A program made the position numbers and the translations under genes. A stretch of 64,000 nucleotides of DNA from Rouxiella badensis (GTDB taxonomy: Bacteria; Pseudomonadota; Gammaproteobacteria; Enterobacterales; Enterobacteriaceae): positions 2,356,001-2,420,000 of the forward strand of contig CP114060.1 in the NCBI GenBank assembly GCA_026967495.1, in the 5' to 3' direction. This document shows, piece by piece, positions 6,801 through 15,764 of the stretch. Each line of letters begins with the position of its first letter. The first letter of the stretch is position 1. The notes under the pieces are model-generated. The model was not told where the DNA came from and searched no databases. It saw nothing but the letters and a program-made list of their open reading frames with translations.

Positions 6801-8570
6801 CTAGCCCCGCAGCTCGTAGGCGCGGCGGAAACGGCCCTGATAATCGAAGATTTTCTCGCGAATTTGCCAGAACCGGCCTTTCATCCTTGCGACAACAAAA
6901 TCGGGATGCCGGAGCAGCGCCTGCTGGGCGATGATATCGGCGGCGGTGTGCCACACCAGCTCAATGCCCGGTGCGCGCTGATGCGGGCGCATAAAGTTGT
7001 GTAAAAAAGCCGTGCGCTGCGCCGGGGTTTGCAGGCGATAACGTTCGCTGGCGCTCGCGCCGTCCTCGTCGTAGTAGGTGATTTTCAGCCACTCGCCTTT
7101 ATCGTCTTTACCGCTCTCCAGATTCATGCCGCCGCAGCGCAGCACCAGCGCATCTTTTAGCTTCTGCGCGGCCTTGAGCATGTCATCGGGATCGACCAGC
7201 ACTTCCTGGCACTGATGACAGCGGCGGGCAGCAATATCGTTTTCTGCCCCGCAGTGCGGGCAGCTCTTAAAGCGAAAGCGGAAGTCGCACTGTTCGCGGT
7301 TGTCGTCATCGTCTTCGAGGATGCCCTGACAGCGGCGGCCAAAGTGCTCGATAATCGTGCCATCGGCGGTAGTTTTGCCCCAGAAGATATTGGCAAAGCC
7401 GCAGGCTGGGCAAAATACCTGCACCGGTTTGTTGTCACTGGCCGGTTTATGGCTGCCGACTTCGGGCGTGAACAGGTCGTGCGGATTACCGGCATAGTCG
7501 AGAATCAGGCAGTCGGTCTTGTCCGGCGCGAGTCGCAGGCCGCGTCCTACGATTTGCTGATACAGGCTCACGGACTCGGTCGGGCGCAAAATGGCAATCA
7601 AATCAACGTGCGGTGCGTCAAAACCGGTGGTCAGCACCGAAACGTTTACCAGGTAGCGCAACCGTTGCTGTTTGAAGTCATCGATCAACCGGTCTCGGTC
7701 CTGTGCCGTGGTTTGTGCGCTGACCAATGCCGCTTCACCGGCAGGGAGCAGTTTGAACACCTCGCCTGCGTGCTCTACCGTCGAGCAGAAAACCATTACG
7801 CCTCTTCTATCTTTGGCGAAGTCGATGATTTGATTGACGATGTGCGGCGTGATTCGCGCCTGTCGACGCAGCTCGTCATTGAGGTCTGCCTCGGCGAACA
7901 GCCCGCTACTGTTGGGCTGAAGACGGCTGAAGTCGTACTGTACCACCGGCATGTCGAGGCGCTCTGGCGGCACCAGGAACTGATTCTTTATCATGTAGCG
8001 CAGCGGCAGCTCATAGATACAGTCGCGGAACAGGCTTTTCTCATCGCCGCGCACCATGCCCTGATAGTGATACTGATAAATCCAGCCCTTACCCAGCCGA
8101 TACGGGGTCGCGGTCAGGCCAAGAAGGCGCAGGCGCGGATTTTGGGTGCGCAGGTGGGCAATGATTTGCTGATACTGGCTGTTGTCATCGTCGCTGATAC
8201 GGTGGCATTCGTCGATAATCAGCAGCGAAAACGCGTTGTCGAACTTGTCGAGGTTAGGTGCCACCGACTGAACGCTACCGAAGACCACCTTGCCCTGACT
8301 CTGCTTGATGTTAAGCCCTGCGGCGTAAATGTCGGCTTCAAGCCCGTACGAAAGGTATTTAGCGTGGTTCTGCGCGACCAGTTCCTTGACGTGCGCCAGT
8401 ACTAGCACGCGGCCCCGCGCGACCCTGGCCAGTTCGGCAATCACCAGACTTTTTCCTGCGCCGGTTGGCAGGACGATCACCGCAGGCTCGTCGCGTTGGC
8501 GAAAATGCTGCAGCGTAGCGTCTACGGCTTCTTGCTGATAGGGGCGGAGGGTAAATGGGAGAGCTTGCAT
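6801..8570 (-). CDS. radD: ATP-dependent DNA repair helicase RadD
   Basis: This is a superfamily-2 helicase. I choose ATG 8570, giving 589 residues (E. coli RadD has 586 and begins in the same place relative to FTLRPYQQEAV); an upstream GTG at 8657 would add 29 unsupported residues. Motif I is LPTGAGKS at residues 34-41, motif II is DECH, and motif III is GLTATP. The C-terminal part carries cysteine pairs (CPACG, CPHCG, CHQC) that form a zinc-binding region. RadD supports RecA-dependent strand exchange and interacts with SSB. Gene order radD-rplY is conserved. Confidence 0.95.
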   Translation of the reverse strand: MQALPFTLRPYQQEAVDATLQHFRQRDEPAVIVLPTGAGKSLVIAELARVARGRVLVLAHVKELVAQNHAKYLSYGLEADIYAAGLNIKQSQGKVVFGSVQSVAPNLDKFDNAFSLLIIDECHRISDDDNSQYQQIIAHLRTQNPRLRLLGLTATPYRLGKGWIYQYHYQGMVRGDEKSLFRDCIYELPLRYMIKNQFLVPPERLDMPVVQYDFSRLQPNSSGLFAEADLNDELRRQARITPHIVNQIIDFAKDRRGVMVFCSTVEHAGEVFKLLPAGEAALVSAQTTAQDRDRLIDDFKQQRLRYLVNVSVLTTGFDAPHVDLIAILRPTESVSLYQQIVGRGLRLAPDKTDCLILDYAGNPHDLFTPEVGSHKPASDNKPVQVFCPACGFANIFWGKTTADGTIIEHFGRRCQGILEDDDDNREQCDFRFRFKSCPHCGAENDIAARRCHQCQEVLVDPDDMLKAAQKLKDALVLRCGGMNLESGKDDKGEWLKITYYDEDGASASERYRLQTPAQRTAFLHNFMRPHQRAPGIELVWHTAADIIAQQALLRHPDFVVARMKGRFWQIREKIFDYQGRFRRAYELRG

Positions 8571-8908
8571 GACATTTCCGAAACGTTCTGTGGGGGAGAG
8601 GGACCTGATTTCAGTATGCCAACAATCGTCGCGGAAGGCGAACCGAGGGTCAATCACGTTGCGTTAAAATTTAGTCTGCTAACTTTTACAGATTGACGCG
8701 ACAAGGCGGGAGAAGCCCCGCTATAATATCGTCTCTTAAAGGCGGCTCGGCTGCCGGTTTTACCTCCGCAAAGTAATAATAACCTTTAGAAATTATTACA
8801 TATCACCATTTCATCACCCTGCTGTCGCAGAATTATGCGGTGGCGGGGTGTTGTGTTTTATCAAAGTGCGAGCAGAAAACGTTCGCCAGGAAAGGCTGAG
8901 TAGATTCA

Positions 8909-9613
8909 ATGCGATTGGACAAGTTTTTATCACAACAGTTAGGTGTGAGCCGTGCGTTAGTGGCGCGCGAACTGCGTGCAAAGCGCGTTACCGTAGACGG
9001 TGAAGTGGTCAAGACCGGGGCATTTAAACTGACCCCGGAGATGTCCGTTGAGTTTGACGGCAACGTGCTGGAGCAGATCACCGGTCATCGTTACTTTATG
9101 CTCAACAAGCCACAGGGTTACGTCTGTTCGACCGACGACCCTGATCATCCAACCGTGCTTTACTTCCTCGAAGAACCGGTCGCCTACAAGCTGCACGCTG
9201 CGGGCCGTCTCGACATTGACACCACCGGTCTGGTGCTGATGACCGACGACGGACAGTGGTCGCACCGCATCACCTCGCCGAAGCATCACTGTGAGAAGAC
9301 CTATCTGGTCACGCTGGAGCATCCGCTGGCCGACGATACCGCCGAGCAGTTTACCGCCGGTGTTCAACTGCATAACGAAGACTCACTGACCAAACCTGCG
9401 GTACTGGAACAGGTGAGCGATCGCGTGGTGCGTCTGACAATCAGTGAAGGCCGTTACCATCAGGTGAAGCGTATGTTCGCTGCGGTGGGCAACCGTGTGG
9501 TTGAGCTGCATCGTGAACGTATTGGCGAGATTGTGATGGACGAAGATTTAGAGCCTGGCGAATACCGTCCGCTCACCGAAGAAGAAATCGCTTCAGTTGT
9601 CGTGCCACGTTAA
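8909..9613 (+). CDS. rsuA: 16S rRNA pseudouridine-516 synthase RsuA
   Basis: The 234-residue protein has an N-terminal S4 RNA-binding domain (residues 1-60) and a pseudouridine synthase domain. The catalytic aspartate is D102 in GRLDIDTTG, the same position as in E. coli RsuA. A C-terminal EGRYHQVKRMF motif is also typical. It makes pseudouridine 516 in 16S rRNA. It is divergent from radD and 41 bases ahead of bcr, as in E. coli. Confidence 0.96.
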   Translation: MRLDKFLSQQLGVSRALVARELRAKRVTVDGEVVKTGAFKLTPEMSVEFDGNVLEQITGHRYFMLNKPQGYVCSTDDPDHPTVLYFLEEPVAYKLHAAGRLDIDTTGLVLMTDDGQWSHRITSPKHHCEKTYLVTLEHPLADDTAEQFTAGVQLHNEDSLTKPAVLEQVSDRVVRLTISEGRYHQVKRMFAAVGNRVVELHRERIGEIVMDEDLEPGEYRPLTEEEIASVVVPR

Positions 9614-9654
9614 ACCAAAAATTTTACTCGTCGTTTAATCAGGAGTTACAAAGA

Positions 9655-10869
9655 GTGCAAGAGACCCGGACATCCCATTTAGGTTTAATCTTGATATTGG
9701 GATTGTTGTCGATGTTGATGCCGTTGGCTATCGACATGTATCTACCCAGCATGCCGATGATCGCTCAAGAGTTTGGCGTTTCAGCGGGCAGCGTGCAGAT
9801 GACGCTGAGTGCTTATGTATTAGGTTTTGCTATCGGTCAGCTGTTCTATGGACCGATGGCCGACAGTCTGGGTCGCAAGCCGGTTATCTTCTGGGGCGTG
9901 CTGGTATTTGCTATTGCCGCTGCCGCCTGCGCGTTATCTGATTCCGTTCATCAACTGGTGAACATGCGTTTCCTTCATGGCCTGTCGGCTGCGGCGGCGA
10001 GCGTAGTGATAAACGCATTGATGCGCGATATGTTCACGAAGGACGAATTCTCGCGAATGATGTCCTTCGTGGTGCTGGTGATGACGGTCGCGCCTTTGCT
10101 AGCACCAATGCTGGGTGGCGCGCTGATGCTGTGGTTCAGCTGGCATGCCATCTTCTGGGCGATGGCCATTGCTGCGCTGATCGCGGCGGTCCTGGTCGGG
10201 GTGTTTATTAAAGAAACGCTCCCCAAAGAGCGCAGGCAGCGTTTTCATATGCGCACCAGCCTGGGTAACTTTGCGTCGCTGTTCCGCCATAAGCGTGTGC
10301 TGAGCTACATGTTGGCGAGCGGATTTTCCTTCGCCGGGATGTTCTCGTTCCTCAGCGCCGGTCCGTTTGTTTATATCGAACTTAACGGCGTTTCGCCTCA
10401 GCATTTCGGCTTCTATTTTGCGCTGAACGTGGTGTTCCTGGTGATTCTGACCTTTTTCAACAGCCGCAACGTACGTCGTCTCGGGGCTATCAAAATGTTC
10501 CGTTTGGGCCTGATGATTCAGTTGGTGATGGGGCTATGGTTGTTGGTTGTGAGCGCCTTCGGACTGGGTTTCTGGGCACTGGTGCTCGGTGTGGCGGGTT
10601 ACGTCGGCTGCATTGCGATGGTGACCTCGAACGCGATGGCAGTGATTATGGATGACTTCCCGCACATGGCCGGTACCGCAGCCTCGCTGGCGGGCACTAT
10701 TCGTTTCGGTACCGGTGCGCTGGTCGGTTCGCTGTTGTCGATGTTCCCGGCGCACAGCGCCTGGCCGATGGTTGGGTCGATGGCGTTTTGTATTATTGCC
10801 TCGGTGTTGCTTTATCTTTATGCCAGCAGGCCGGCGAAGGTTGTTGCTGAATCGGTAGTAAACTCATAG
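9655..10869 (+). CDS. bcr: Bicyclomycin/sulfonamide-type MFS exporter Bcr
   Basis: This MFS drug/H+ antiporter has 404 residues and about 12 membrane segments. It starts with GTG at 9655, preceded by AGGAGTTACAAA. The DHA1 signature after TM1 (AIDMYLPSMP) and the loop 2-3 motif (GPMADSLGRKP) are present. E. coli Bcr exports bicyclomycin, cysteine dipeptides and other substrates. The pairing with rsuA is conserved. A GC-rich hairpin follows the stop. Confidence 0.93.
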   Translation: MQETRTSHLGLILILGLLSMLMPLAIDMYLPSMPMIAQEFGVSAGSVQMTLSAYVLGFAIGQLFYGPMADSLGRKPVIFWGVLVFAIAAAACALSDSVHQLVNMRFLHGLSAAAASVVINALMRDMFTKDEFSRMMSFVVLVMTVAPLLAPMLGGALMLWFSWHAIFWAMAIAALIAAVLVGVFIKETLPKERRQRFHMRTSLGNFASLFRHKRVLSYMLASGFSFAGMFSFLSAGPFVYIELNGVSPQHFGFYFALNVVFLVILTFFNSRNVRRLGAIKMFRLGLMIQLVMGLWLLVVSAFGLGFWALVLGVAGYVGCIAMVTSNAMAVIMDDFPHMAGTAASLAGTIRFGTGALVGSLLSMFPAHSAWPMVGSMAFCIIASVLLYLYASRPAKVVAESVVNS

Positions 10870-10881
10870 AGAGTTATAGTG

Positions 10882-10902
10882 GGCGGGTGCCCTGAACCCG
10901 CC
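10882..10902 (+). terminator. GC-rich hairpin after bcr, possible terminator
   Basis: Arms GGCGGGT and ACCCGCC with a seven-base loop lie 13 bases after the bcr stop. No T-run follows, so intrinsic termination is uncertain. Confidence 0.35.
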
Positions 10903-11219
10903 AATGGACTCTTAAGTAAAACCTTGTTCAGCCTTTGGGGTTGCCTGCCCGGAATAAGGGCGGTTTCTGACGGCGGGCATTTGAGATGCCGCATGTTTTC
11001 CTTTGATGTGAATCCGCCGTAGAGAAGACATCATCCCTGAGCAGTTGCCGAGGCAATAAAGAAAAACACAAGATTCCGCCGTTAGACCGTGCATGGATTG
11101 GACCCCAAGGTTGCCGATTTTTGTTTAGAAGCTGGTTGGCGGATTCGGGCCAGCGGCCAGCGTGCAAGGCACGTGCTTTTGACCCAGAAGCAGCCGCGCG
11201 CAGCGCAATAAAACAAAGC
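10903..11219. other. Non-coding gap at left edge of gluconate island
   Basis: Some 317 bases between bcr and the MFS gene. Short open frames exist on both strands but none has a ribosome-binding site or recognisable product. It marks the point where synteny with E. coli (bcr-yejG) breaks, so it may hold remnants of the insertion that brought the following genes. I found no flanking direct repeat or insertion sequence. Confidence 0.4.
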
Positions 11220-12564
11220 TTAAGCCGCTACCCCATTAGTTTTGTACTTAGCCCGCGTCCTCGCATAATGCTCCGCCAGCGCGATAGCCTTCGCCCCCGG
11301 CACCAGTGCAATATCACACTCTTTCGGCAGCAGGGCAGTGACCAGCGCGGCAATCAGCAACGAGGCAACCAGGGCATAAATCGCCGTGCTCTGGCCATAC
11401 AGGCTTACCAGTACACCCACCAGATACGGGCCACAGAAGCCACCCAGATTACCCAATCCATTGATAACACCCCTTGCGCGGCCCGCAACTTCAGGGGTGG
11501 TGACTTTGCCTGGAATGGTCCAGAAGGCGCTGGTTGCGGCCTGCAGGAAGAAACCGGCACAAATCAGGAAGCAGTAAGAAGCGAAAACGTTGCCCTTAAA
11601 CGCAACCGATAACGCCAGACTTGCGGCGAATCCCAGCAGCGGCAGGATGATGAACATTCTACGTTTACCGGTTTTATCTGACAGCAGCGACATCGCCAAA
11701 ATACCCAGCATAGTGCCAACGTAAGGAATAATCGCCAGCATACCTACCGAGTCTCATATTGCCGCCGGTCAGGGTTTTCAGAATCGTTGGCAGCCACAGC
11801 GTATAGCCGTAAATACCGGTCTGATAGAAGAAGTTAATCACAATCAGTTTAAGAATAGATTTATTACGGAATACCTCTTTCAGCGGCGCATTCTCAACCG
11901 GTGCCAGCTCTTTCAACGCCTCACGTTCGCGGGTTAGCTCGGTAATCAGATAATGACGTTCACGCTCAGACAGCCATTTGGCTTCTTCTGGACGATCGCT
12001 GATGGTGAACCACCAGAACAGCATCACGGCAACCGACAGCAGACCTTCAAGGATAAACAACCAGCGCCAGTCGAGGGTATTGAGGATAAAACCTGACAAC
12101 GGTGCGGTAATCATTCCACCGATCGGGGCAAACATCAGCACATAGGCGTTGGCACGACCACGCTCTGCGTCAGGAAACCAGTTGCTGACCATGGTTAACA
12201 CCACCGGCAGCATGCCCCCTTCGGCGACACCCAGGGCGAAGCGCAGGAACAGGAGCTGGTATTGATTGGTGACCAGTCCGGTTAGCACGGAAATAACGGC
12301 CCAGGCAACGAGCGAGCAGGCAATAAATTTTCTGCCGCTGCCGTGTACGGCGATGCTGCCGCCAGGAACCTGTAAGAACAGGTAACCTATAAAGAAAATA
12401 CCCGCAGCCAGTCCGGCCATTGAGGACGAAATACCCAAGGCACTGTCCATTCCGCCTGGCATCGCAAAGCTGATATTGACTCGGTCCATGAAGGAAATAA
12501 TGCAGGCGATTAATATTGGCGTAATAACGCGTAACCAACGGGCTTTAGGTATTTTTTTATCCAT
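11220..12564 (-). pseudogene. MFS transporter, anion:cation symporter type, frameshifted
   Basis: Two overlapping minus-strand frames together give an MFS carrier of about 447 residues. The N-terminal frame begins MDKKIPKARWLRVITP and carries the first seven or so membrane segments; the second, from about 11741, carries the rest. An extra base near 11750 breaks it: removing one A restores ...GGNMDSVGMLAIIPYVG. The sequence resembles the ACS family, which imports sugar acids such as tartrate, galactarate, galactonate or 2-ketogluconate. The neighbourhood of ketogluconate reductase-like enzymes suggests a gluconate-derived substrate. The start has a GAGG site. A candidate operator and CRP site lie upstream. 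The frameshift is probably a sequence error. Confidence 0.8.
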
Positions 12565-12714
12565 GGTGTACCTCGTTTATACACAGAAGCATTCCTGCGG
12601 AGGAATGAATTAATGCACGAATTCGGTTGGTTTATTAAATAAGTCATTGGAGAAAATGCTCTTATTAACCTGATCCGGCGATGCCTTAATAAAAGCATTT
12701 CCACCATTATATTT

Positions 12715-12730
12715 TGTGACTCATGTCACG
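12715..12730. promoter_or_regulatory. Candidate CRP site upstream of the MFS gene
   Basis: TGTGA-CTCATG-TCACG matches the CRP consensus TGTGA-N6-TCACA in nine of ten fixed positions. It lies about 150 bases upstream of the MFS start and 20 bases from a GntR-like operator. Confidence 0.55.
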
Positions 12731-12750
12731 TTAGATCATGTTAAAAAAGG

Positions 12751-12766
12751 ATGTTACTGGTAACGT
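12751..12766. promoter_or_regulatory. Candidate GntR/IdnR-type operator upstream of MFS gene
   Basis: ATGTTACTGGTAACGT matches the palindromic gluconate-regulator operator ATGTTACCGGTAACAT at 14 of 16 positions. It sits between the LacI-family regulator gene and the MFS gene. The regulator encoded next door is closest to GntR/IdnR, so autologous control is likely. Confidence 0.6.
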
Positions 12767-12811
12767 GATCCTGCCCCGTGCTGGCGGGACAAGAGTCTTG
12801 AGGAGAAAGGA

Positions 12812-13794
12812 TTAAATAGTGCCGCCGAGAGAAATACGATAATGCAGGTCAACTCTTTCAATTGTAGGGGTTTTATTGATTTTCTTTAACATTATTTCCG
12901 CGGCCACTTTGCCTATTTCAAAGCGCGGGGTAATAACGCTGGCTAAGGCTGGCGTGGTTGCCAGGCCAATATCCAGTCCGTGGAAGCCGGAAATAGCCAT
13001 CTGTTGGGGAACCTGAATACCCAGTCTAATACATTCTTGTAAAACGCCCACCGCAATATCGTCATTGGTGCAGAGCACGGCATTGACCTGCGGATTAAGC
13101 TGTCGTGCCATGGTCAGCATACCGGCACCGATAGAGACCGATGAGACCTTATTCGGGGTAATGTGTTGCGGCGTAAGCTGATTATTTTCCATGGCTTTAC
13201 GATATCCCTCGTAGCGTTTCATATCGCGAGGGTCGGACATCGAACCAAAATAAACCACGTGCTGTTTGCCGCTGGCAATTAACGCCGACGCCATGTCAAA
13301 TCCGGCCTGAAAATTATCAAAACCGACGGCGATGCGTCCGTGTGCGTCGTCGAGATCCATCACCTGCGCGACCGGGATATCGGCGGCATTGAGATATTTG
13401 TCGGCCTTGAGGGTATGCACGGAGTCGGTGAGGATCAGACCTGCGAGACGGTAGGTCAGCAGGTTAATGATGTGCTCTTCTTCCCGATCCTTGCTGTAGT
13501 CGTAGTTGACGACCAGCGTCTGGTAGCCCTGTGCCGAGGTCACGGACTCAATTCCTGCCAGGAGATCGGAGAAAATCTGGTTGTTAAAAGAGGGGACTAA
13601 AATTCCTATCTTTTTGCTTTTGCTCTTTTTTCAGCCTCCTCCAACGGGAAGCCGACTTCCTGCATGACCTTGGTGATGCGCTCGCGGGTCTCAGGGGACA
13701 CTTTTTCTGGCGTACGCAGAAAACGGCTGACGGTCATTTTCGTGACGTCGGCGAGTAACGCGATGTCCTGCAGTGTGACGCGCTGGTTTCTCAT
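12812..13794 (-). pseudogene. LacI-family regulator (GntR/IdnR-like), frameshifted
   Basis: The first frame (13606-13794) gives the helix-turn-helix (VTLQDIALLADVTKMTVSRF), very like GntR/IdnR. The second frame gives the effector domain, which in GntR style contains LILTDSVHTL, DIAVGFDNF-like and CTNDDIAVG segments and ends with a GGTI-type tail. The break is in a run of six T (13626-13631, six A in sense); a seventh would read ...EEAEKKSKSKKIGILVPSF and join the frames. The intact protein would have about 327 residues. It probably represses the flanking transporter and SDR genes in the absence of gluconate-type effectors. I regard the frameshift as a likely sequence error. Confidence 0.82.
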
Positions 13795-13821
13795 GCGGTG
13801 CCTGTGAGTCCAAAATGGGCG

Positions 13822-13844
13822 GGTAACATGGTGTTTATGTTACC
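13822..13844. promoter_or_regulatory. Inverted GGTAACAT/ATGTTACC half-sites upstream of lacI-type gene
   Basis: GGTAACAT and ATGTTACC face each other across seven bases, 28-50 bases upstream of the regulator start. Each arm equals a half of the GntR-type operator but in the outward arrangement. This could be an autoregulatory site or parts of two degenerate operators. Confidence 0.45.
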
Positions 13845-14021
13845 AAATTGGCTAACTCTTAACAACGTGAGCAGCAGAAGCAAAAAACTTTCATTTTCAT
13901 GATGATGTAACATCTTGTTGCCTTTCCCCAGGCCAATACCTAAGCAGAATTTCGCTTAAGAAGAACGGGGCGGATGACCCGGATCACGCTTGCGGTAACA
14001 GAGTTTCTTAACACCCTGTAG

Positions 14022-14037
14022 CGTGATCTGTATCACA
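14022..14037. promoter_or_regulatory. Candidate CRP site upstream of idnO-like gene
   Basis: CGTGA-TCTGTA-TCACA matches the CRP consensus in nine of ten fixed bases. It lies about 100 bases upstream of the SDR start, in a 344-base divergent regulatory region (13795-14138). A weaker CRP-like ATGA-N7-TCAC lies near 13974. Confidence 0.6.
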
Positions 14038-14109
14038 GTTTGCGGGCGGGTAAACCGCTTTGATTGAATGACATAAATTTTTTCGCCTGGGTCGTGGGTC
14101 TCACGAACA

Positions 14110-14125
14110 CTTTTATCGGTAACGT
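14110..14125. promoter_or_regulatory. Candidate GntR-type operator overlapping idnO leader
   Basis: CTTTTATCGGTAACGT keeps the right half GGTAACGT of the operator seen at 12751-12766 and matches ATGTTACCGGTAACGT at about 12 or 13 of 16 positions. It lies 14 bases before the idnO-like start, where a bound repressor would block transcription. Confidence 0.4.
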
Positions 14126-14138
14126 CAGGAAAATCGTA

Positions 14139-14903
14139 ATGACAAACTTATTCTCGCTGGATAACAAAAAAATTCTGGTCACCGGGTCATCACGCGGACT
14201 GGGATACCTGTTGGCAAAAGGGCTGGCCGAACACGGCGCCGAAATCATTATCAACAGCACGACGCAGGAGTCGGCCAGCAAGGCCGCTGAGAGCCTGCGC
14301 GCAGCGGGATTCATTGCCCATCCTGTGGCGTTCGACGTGACAGATAGCAAAGCGGTGAACGACGCTATCGACAAGATTGAGCGTGAGATTGGTGCTATCG
14401 ACGTGTTGGTCAACAACGCCGGTATTCAGCGTCGTCATAAATTCACAGAATTCCCGGAAAAAGACTGGGACGACATTGTCGCCGTCAACCAAAAGTCGGT
14501 ATTCCTGGTTTCGCAGGCCGTCGCACGCTATATGGTTAAACGTGAACGCGGCAAAATCATCAACATCGGTTCCATTCAGAGCGAACTGGGGCGCGATACC
14601 ATCACGCCTTACGCGGCCTCTAAAGGGGCGGTGAAAATGCTGACCCGCGGCATGTGCGTTGAACTGGCTCGCTATAATATTCAGGTGAACGGTATCGCAC
14701 CGGGCTATTTCAAGACCGACATGACGCAGGCGTTGGTGGACAACAAAGAGTTCTCCGACTGGCTGTGCAAGCGAACCCCCGCAGCGCGCTGGGGCAACCC
14801 TGAAGAGCTTATCGGCGCCGCAGTTTACCTGTCTTCACGCGCCTCTGATTTTGTGAATGGTCACCTGCTGTTTGTTGACGGTGGCATGATGGCCGCGGTG
14901 TAA
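14139..14903 (+). CDS. idnO: IdnO-like 5-ketogluconate reductase (SDR)
   Basis: A 254-residue classical short-chain dehydrogenase. I choose ATG 14139 because AGGAAAATCGTA gives a ribosome-binding site and MTNLFSLDNKKILVTG aligns with the IdnO N-terminus; longer frames lack support. Motifs are TGSSRGLG (residues 15-22), NNAGIQ, and catalytic S...YAASK. The long runs SELGRDTITPYAASK and NGIAPGYFKT are near-identical to E. coli IdnO, which reduces 5-keto-D-gluconate to D-gluconate with NADPH. It is followed by a second SDR after 31 bases. Control by the neighbouring GntR-like repressor and CRP is inferred from sites upstream. Confidence 0.85.
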   Translation: MTNLFSLDNKKILVTGSSRGLGYLLAKGLAEHGAEIIINSTTQESASKAAESLRAAGFIAHPVAFDVTDSKAVNDAIDKIEREIGAIDVLVNNAGIQRRHKFTEFPEKDWDDIVAVNQKSVFLVSQAVARYMVKRERGKIINIGSIQSELGRDTITPYAASKGAVKMLTRGMCVELARYNIQVNGIAPGYFKTDMTQALVDNKEFSDWLCKRTPAARWGNPEELIGAAVYLSSRASDFVNGHLLFVDGGMMAAV

Positions 14904-14934
14904 CGCGTAGCCCAGACTGATTTTTGGAAAACCT

Positions 14935-15690
14935 ATGAGCCATAACGGAAAGAAGATTGCCCTGATTACCGGAGCAGGCAGCGGGATCGGTCTGAGCGCC
15001 GCCAAGGCACTGGCCGCCAGCGGATTTGTGGTCATCCTGACCGGGCGTAACCAGGAAAAGCTCAGCCAGGCCGTCGCGCAGTTTGCGCCCGGCCAGGCGC
15101 ACGCGTTGACCGTGGACGTTACGAGTCCTGATTCGGTGTCGGCGCTGTTTTCAACGGTTCAGGAAAACTTTGGCCGCCTCGACGTGCTGTTTAATAACGC
15201 CGGTACCAACGTCAAGGAACAGCCGATTGAGGACCAACCTTACGAGGACTGGTTGACGGTCATCAACACCAATCTGAACGGTGCCTACCTGTGTACGCAG
15301 GCGGCGTTCAAGCTGATGAAGCAGCAAACCCCGATGGGCGGCAGAATTATCAACAACGGTTCTATCTCGGCCCATACGCCGCGTCCTTTTTCGGCGGCGT
15401 ATACCGCCAGCAAACACGCGATAACCGGCCTGACCAAGAGCACCTCGCTTGATGGTCGTCGCTATAATATTGCCTGTGGGCAAATCGACGTCGGCAACGC
15501 CGCGACTGATATGGGCAACAAGGCATTAAGCGGCAGGCTTCAGGCAGATTTCGAATTGGCGCAGGAACCTGTCATGCCGGCCGACAAGGTCGGCGAAGCG
15601 GTGGCGTTTATGGCGAACCAGCCTGACGGCACCAATATTCTGACCTTGACCGTGATGGCCACCGCGATGCCGTTTGTCGGACGCGGCTAG
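14935..15690 (+). CDS. SDR-family oxidoreductase (251 aa), substrate unknown
   Basis: A second classical SDR in the same operon. Cofactor motif TGAGSGIG is at residues 12-19, FNNAG follows, and the active-site pattern S...YTASK is present. The end (LTVMATAMPFVGRG) is typical of a subgroup annotated only as SDR family. With the IdnO-like gene upstream and a gluconate-type dehydrogenase converging from the other side, a keto-sugar-acid substrate is likely but unproven. A strong bidirectional terminator follows. Confidence 0.85.
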   Translation: MSHNGKKIALITGAGSGIGLSAAKALAASGFVVILTGRNQEKLSQAVAQFAPGQAHALTVDVTSPDSVSALFSTVQENFGRLDVLFNNAGTNVKEQPIEDQPYEDWLTVINTNLNGAYLCTQAAFKLMKQQTPMGGRIINNGSISAHTPRPFSAAYTASKHAITGLTKSTSLDGRRYNIACGQIDVGNAATDMGNKALSGRLQADFELAQEPVMPADKVGEAVAFMANQPDGTNILTLTVMATAMPFVGRG

Positions 15691-15716
15691 TTCTCCGGCA
15701 TATACGGCACAAATAA

Positions 15717-15748
15717 AAAGGAGAGCGCCACTGGCGCTCTCCTTTTTT
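15717..15748. terminator. Bidirectional terminator between SDR gene and dehydrogenase operon
   Basis: AAGGAGAGCGCCA and TGGCGCTCTCCTT arms form a near-perfect stem with a very short loop, flanked by A-rich and T-rich runs. It separates convergent operons. Confidence 0.9.
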
Positions 15749-15764
15749 ACGTCTCAACCGGCCA

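Noticed and set aside
7215..8405. A 396-codon plus-strand open frame opposite radD
   Set aside because: It is the antisense shadow of a well-conserved helicase gene; no ribosome-binding site or recognisable product.
10912..11167. Short minus-strand frames after bcr
   Set aside because: Overlapping alternatives without ribosome-binding sites; composition not gene-like.
13626..13631. Phase-variable homopolymer in the LacI-type regulator
   Set aside because: A run of six is too short for slipped-strand switching, and the many other indels point to sequence error.
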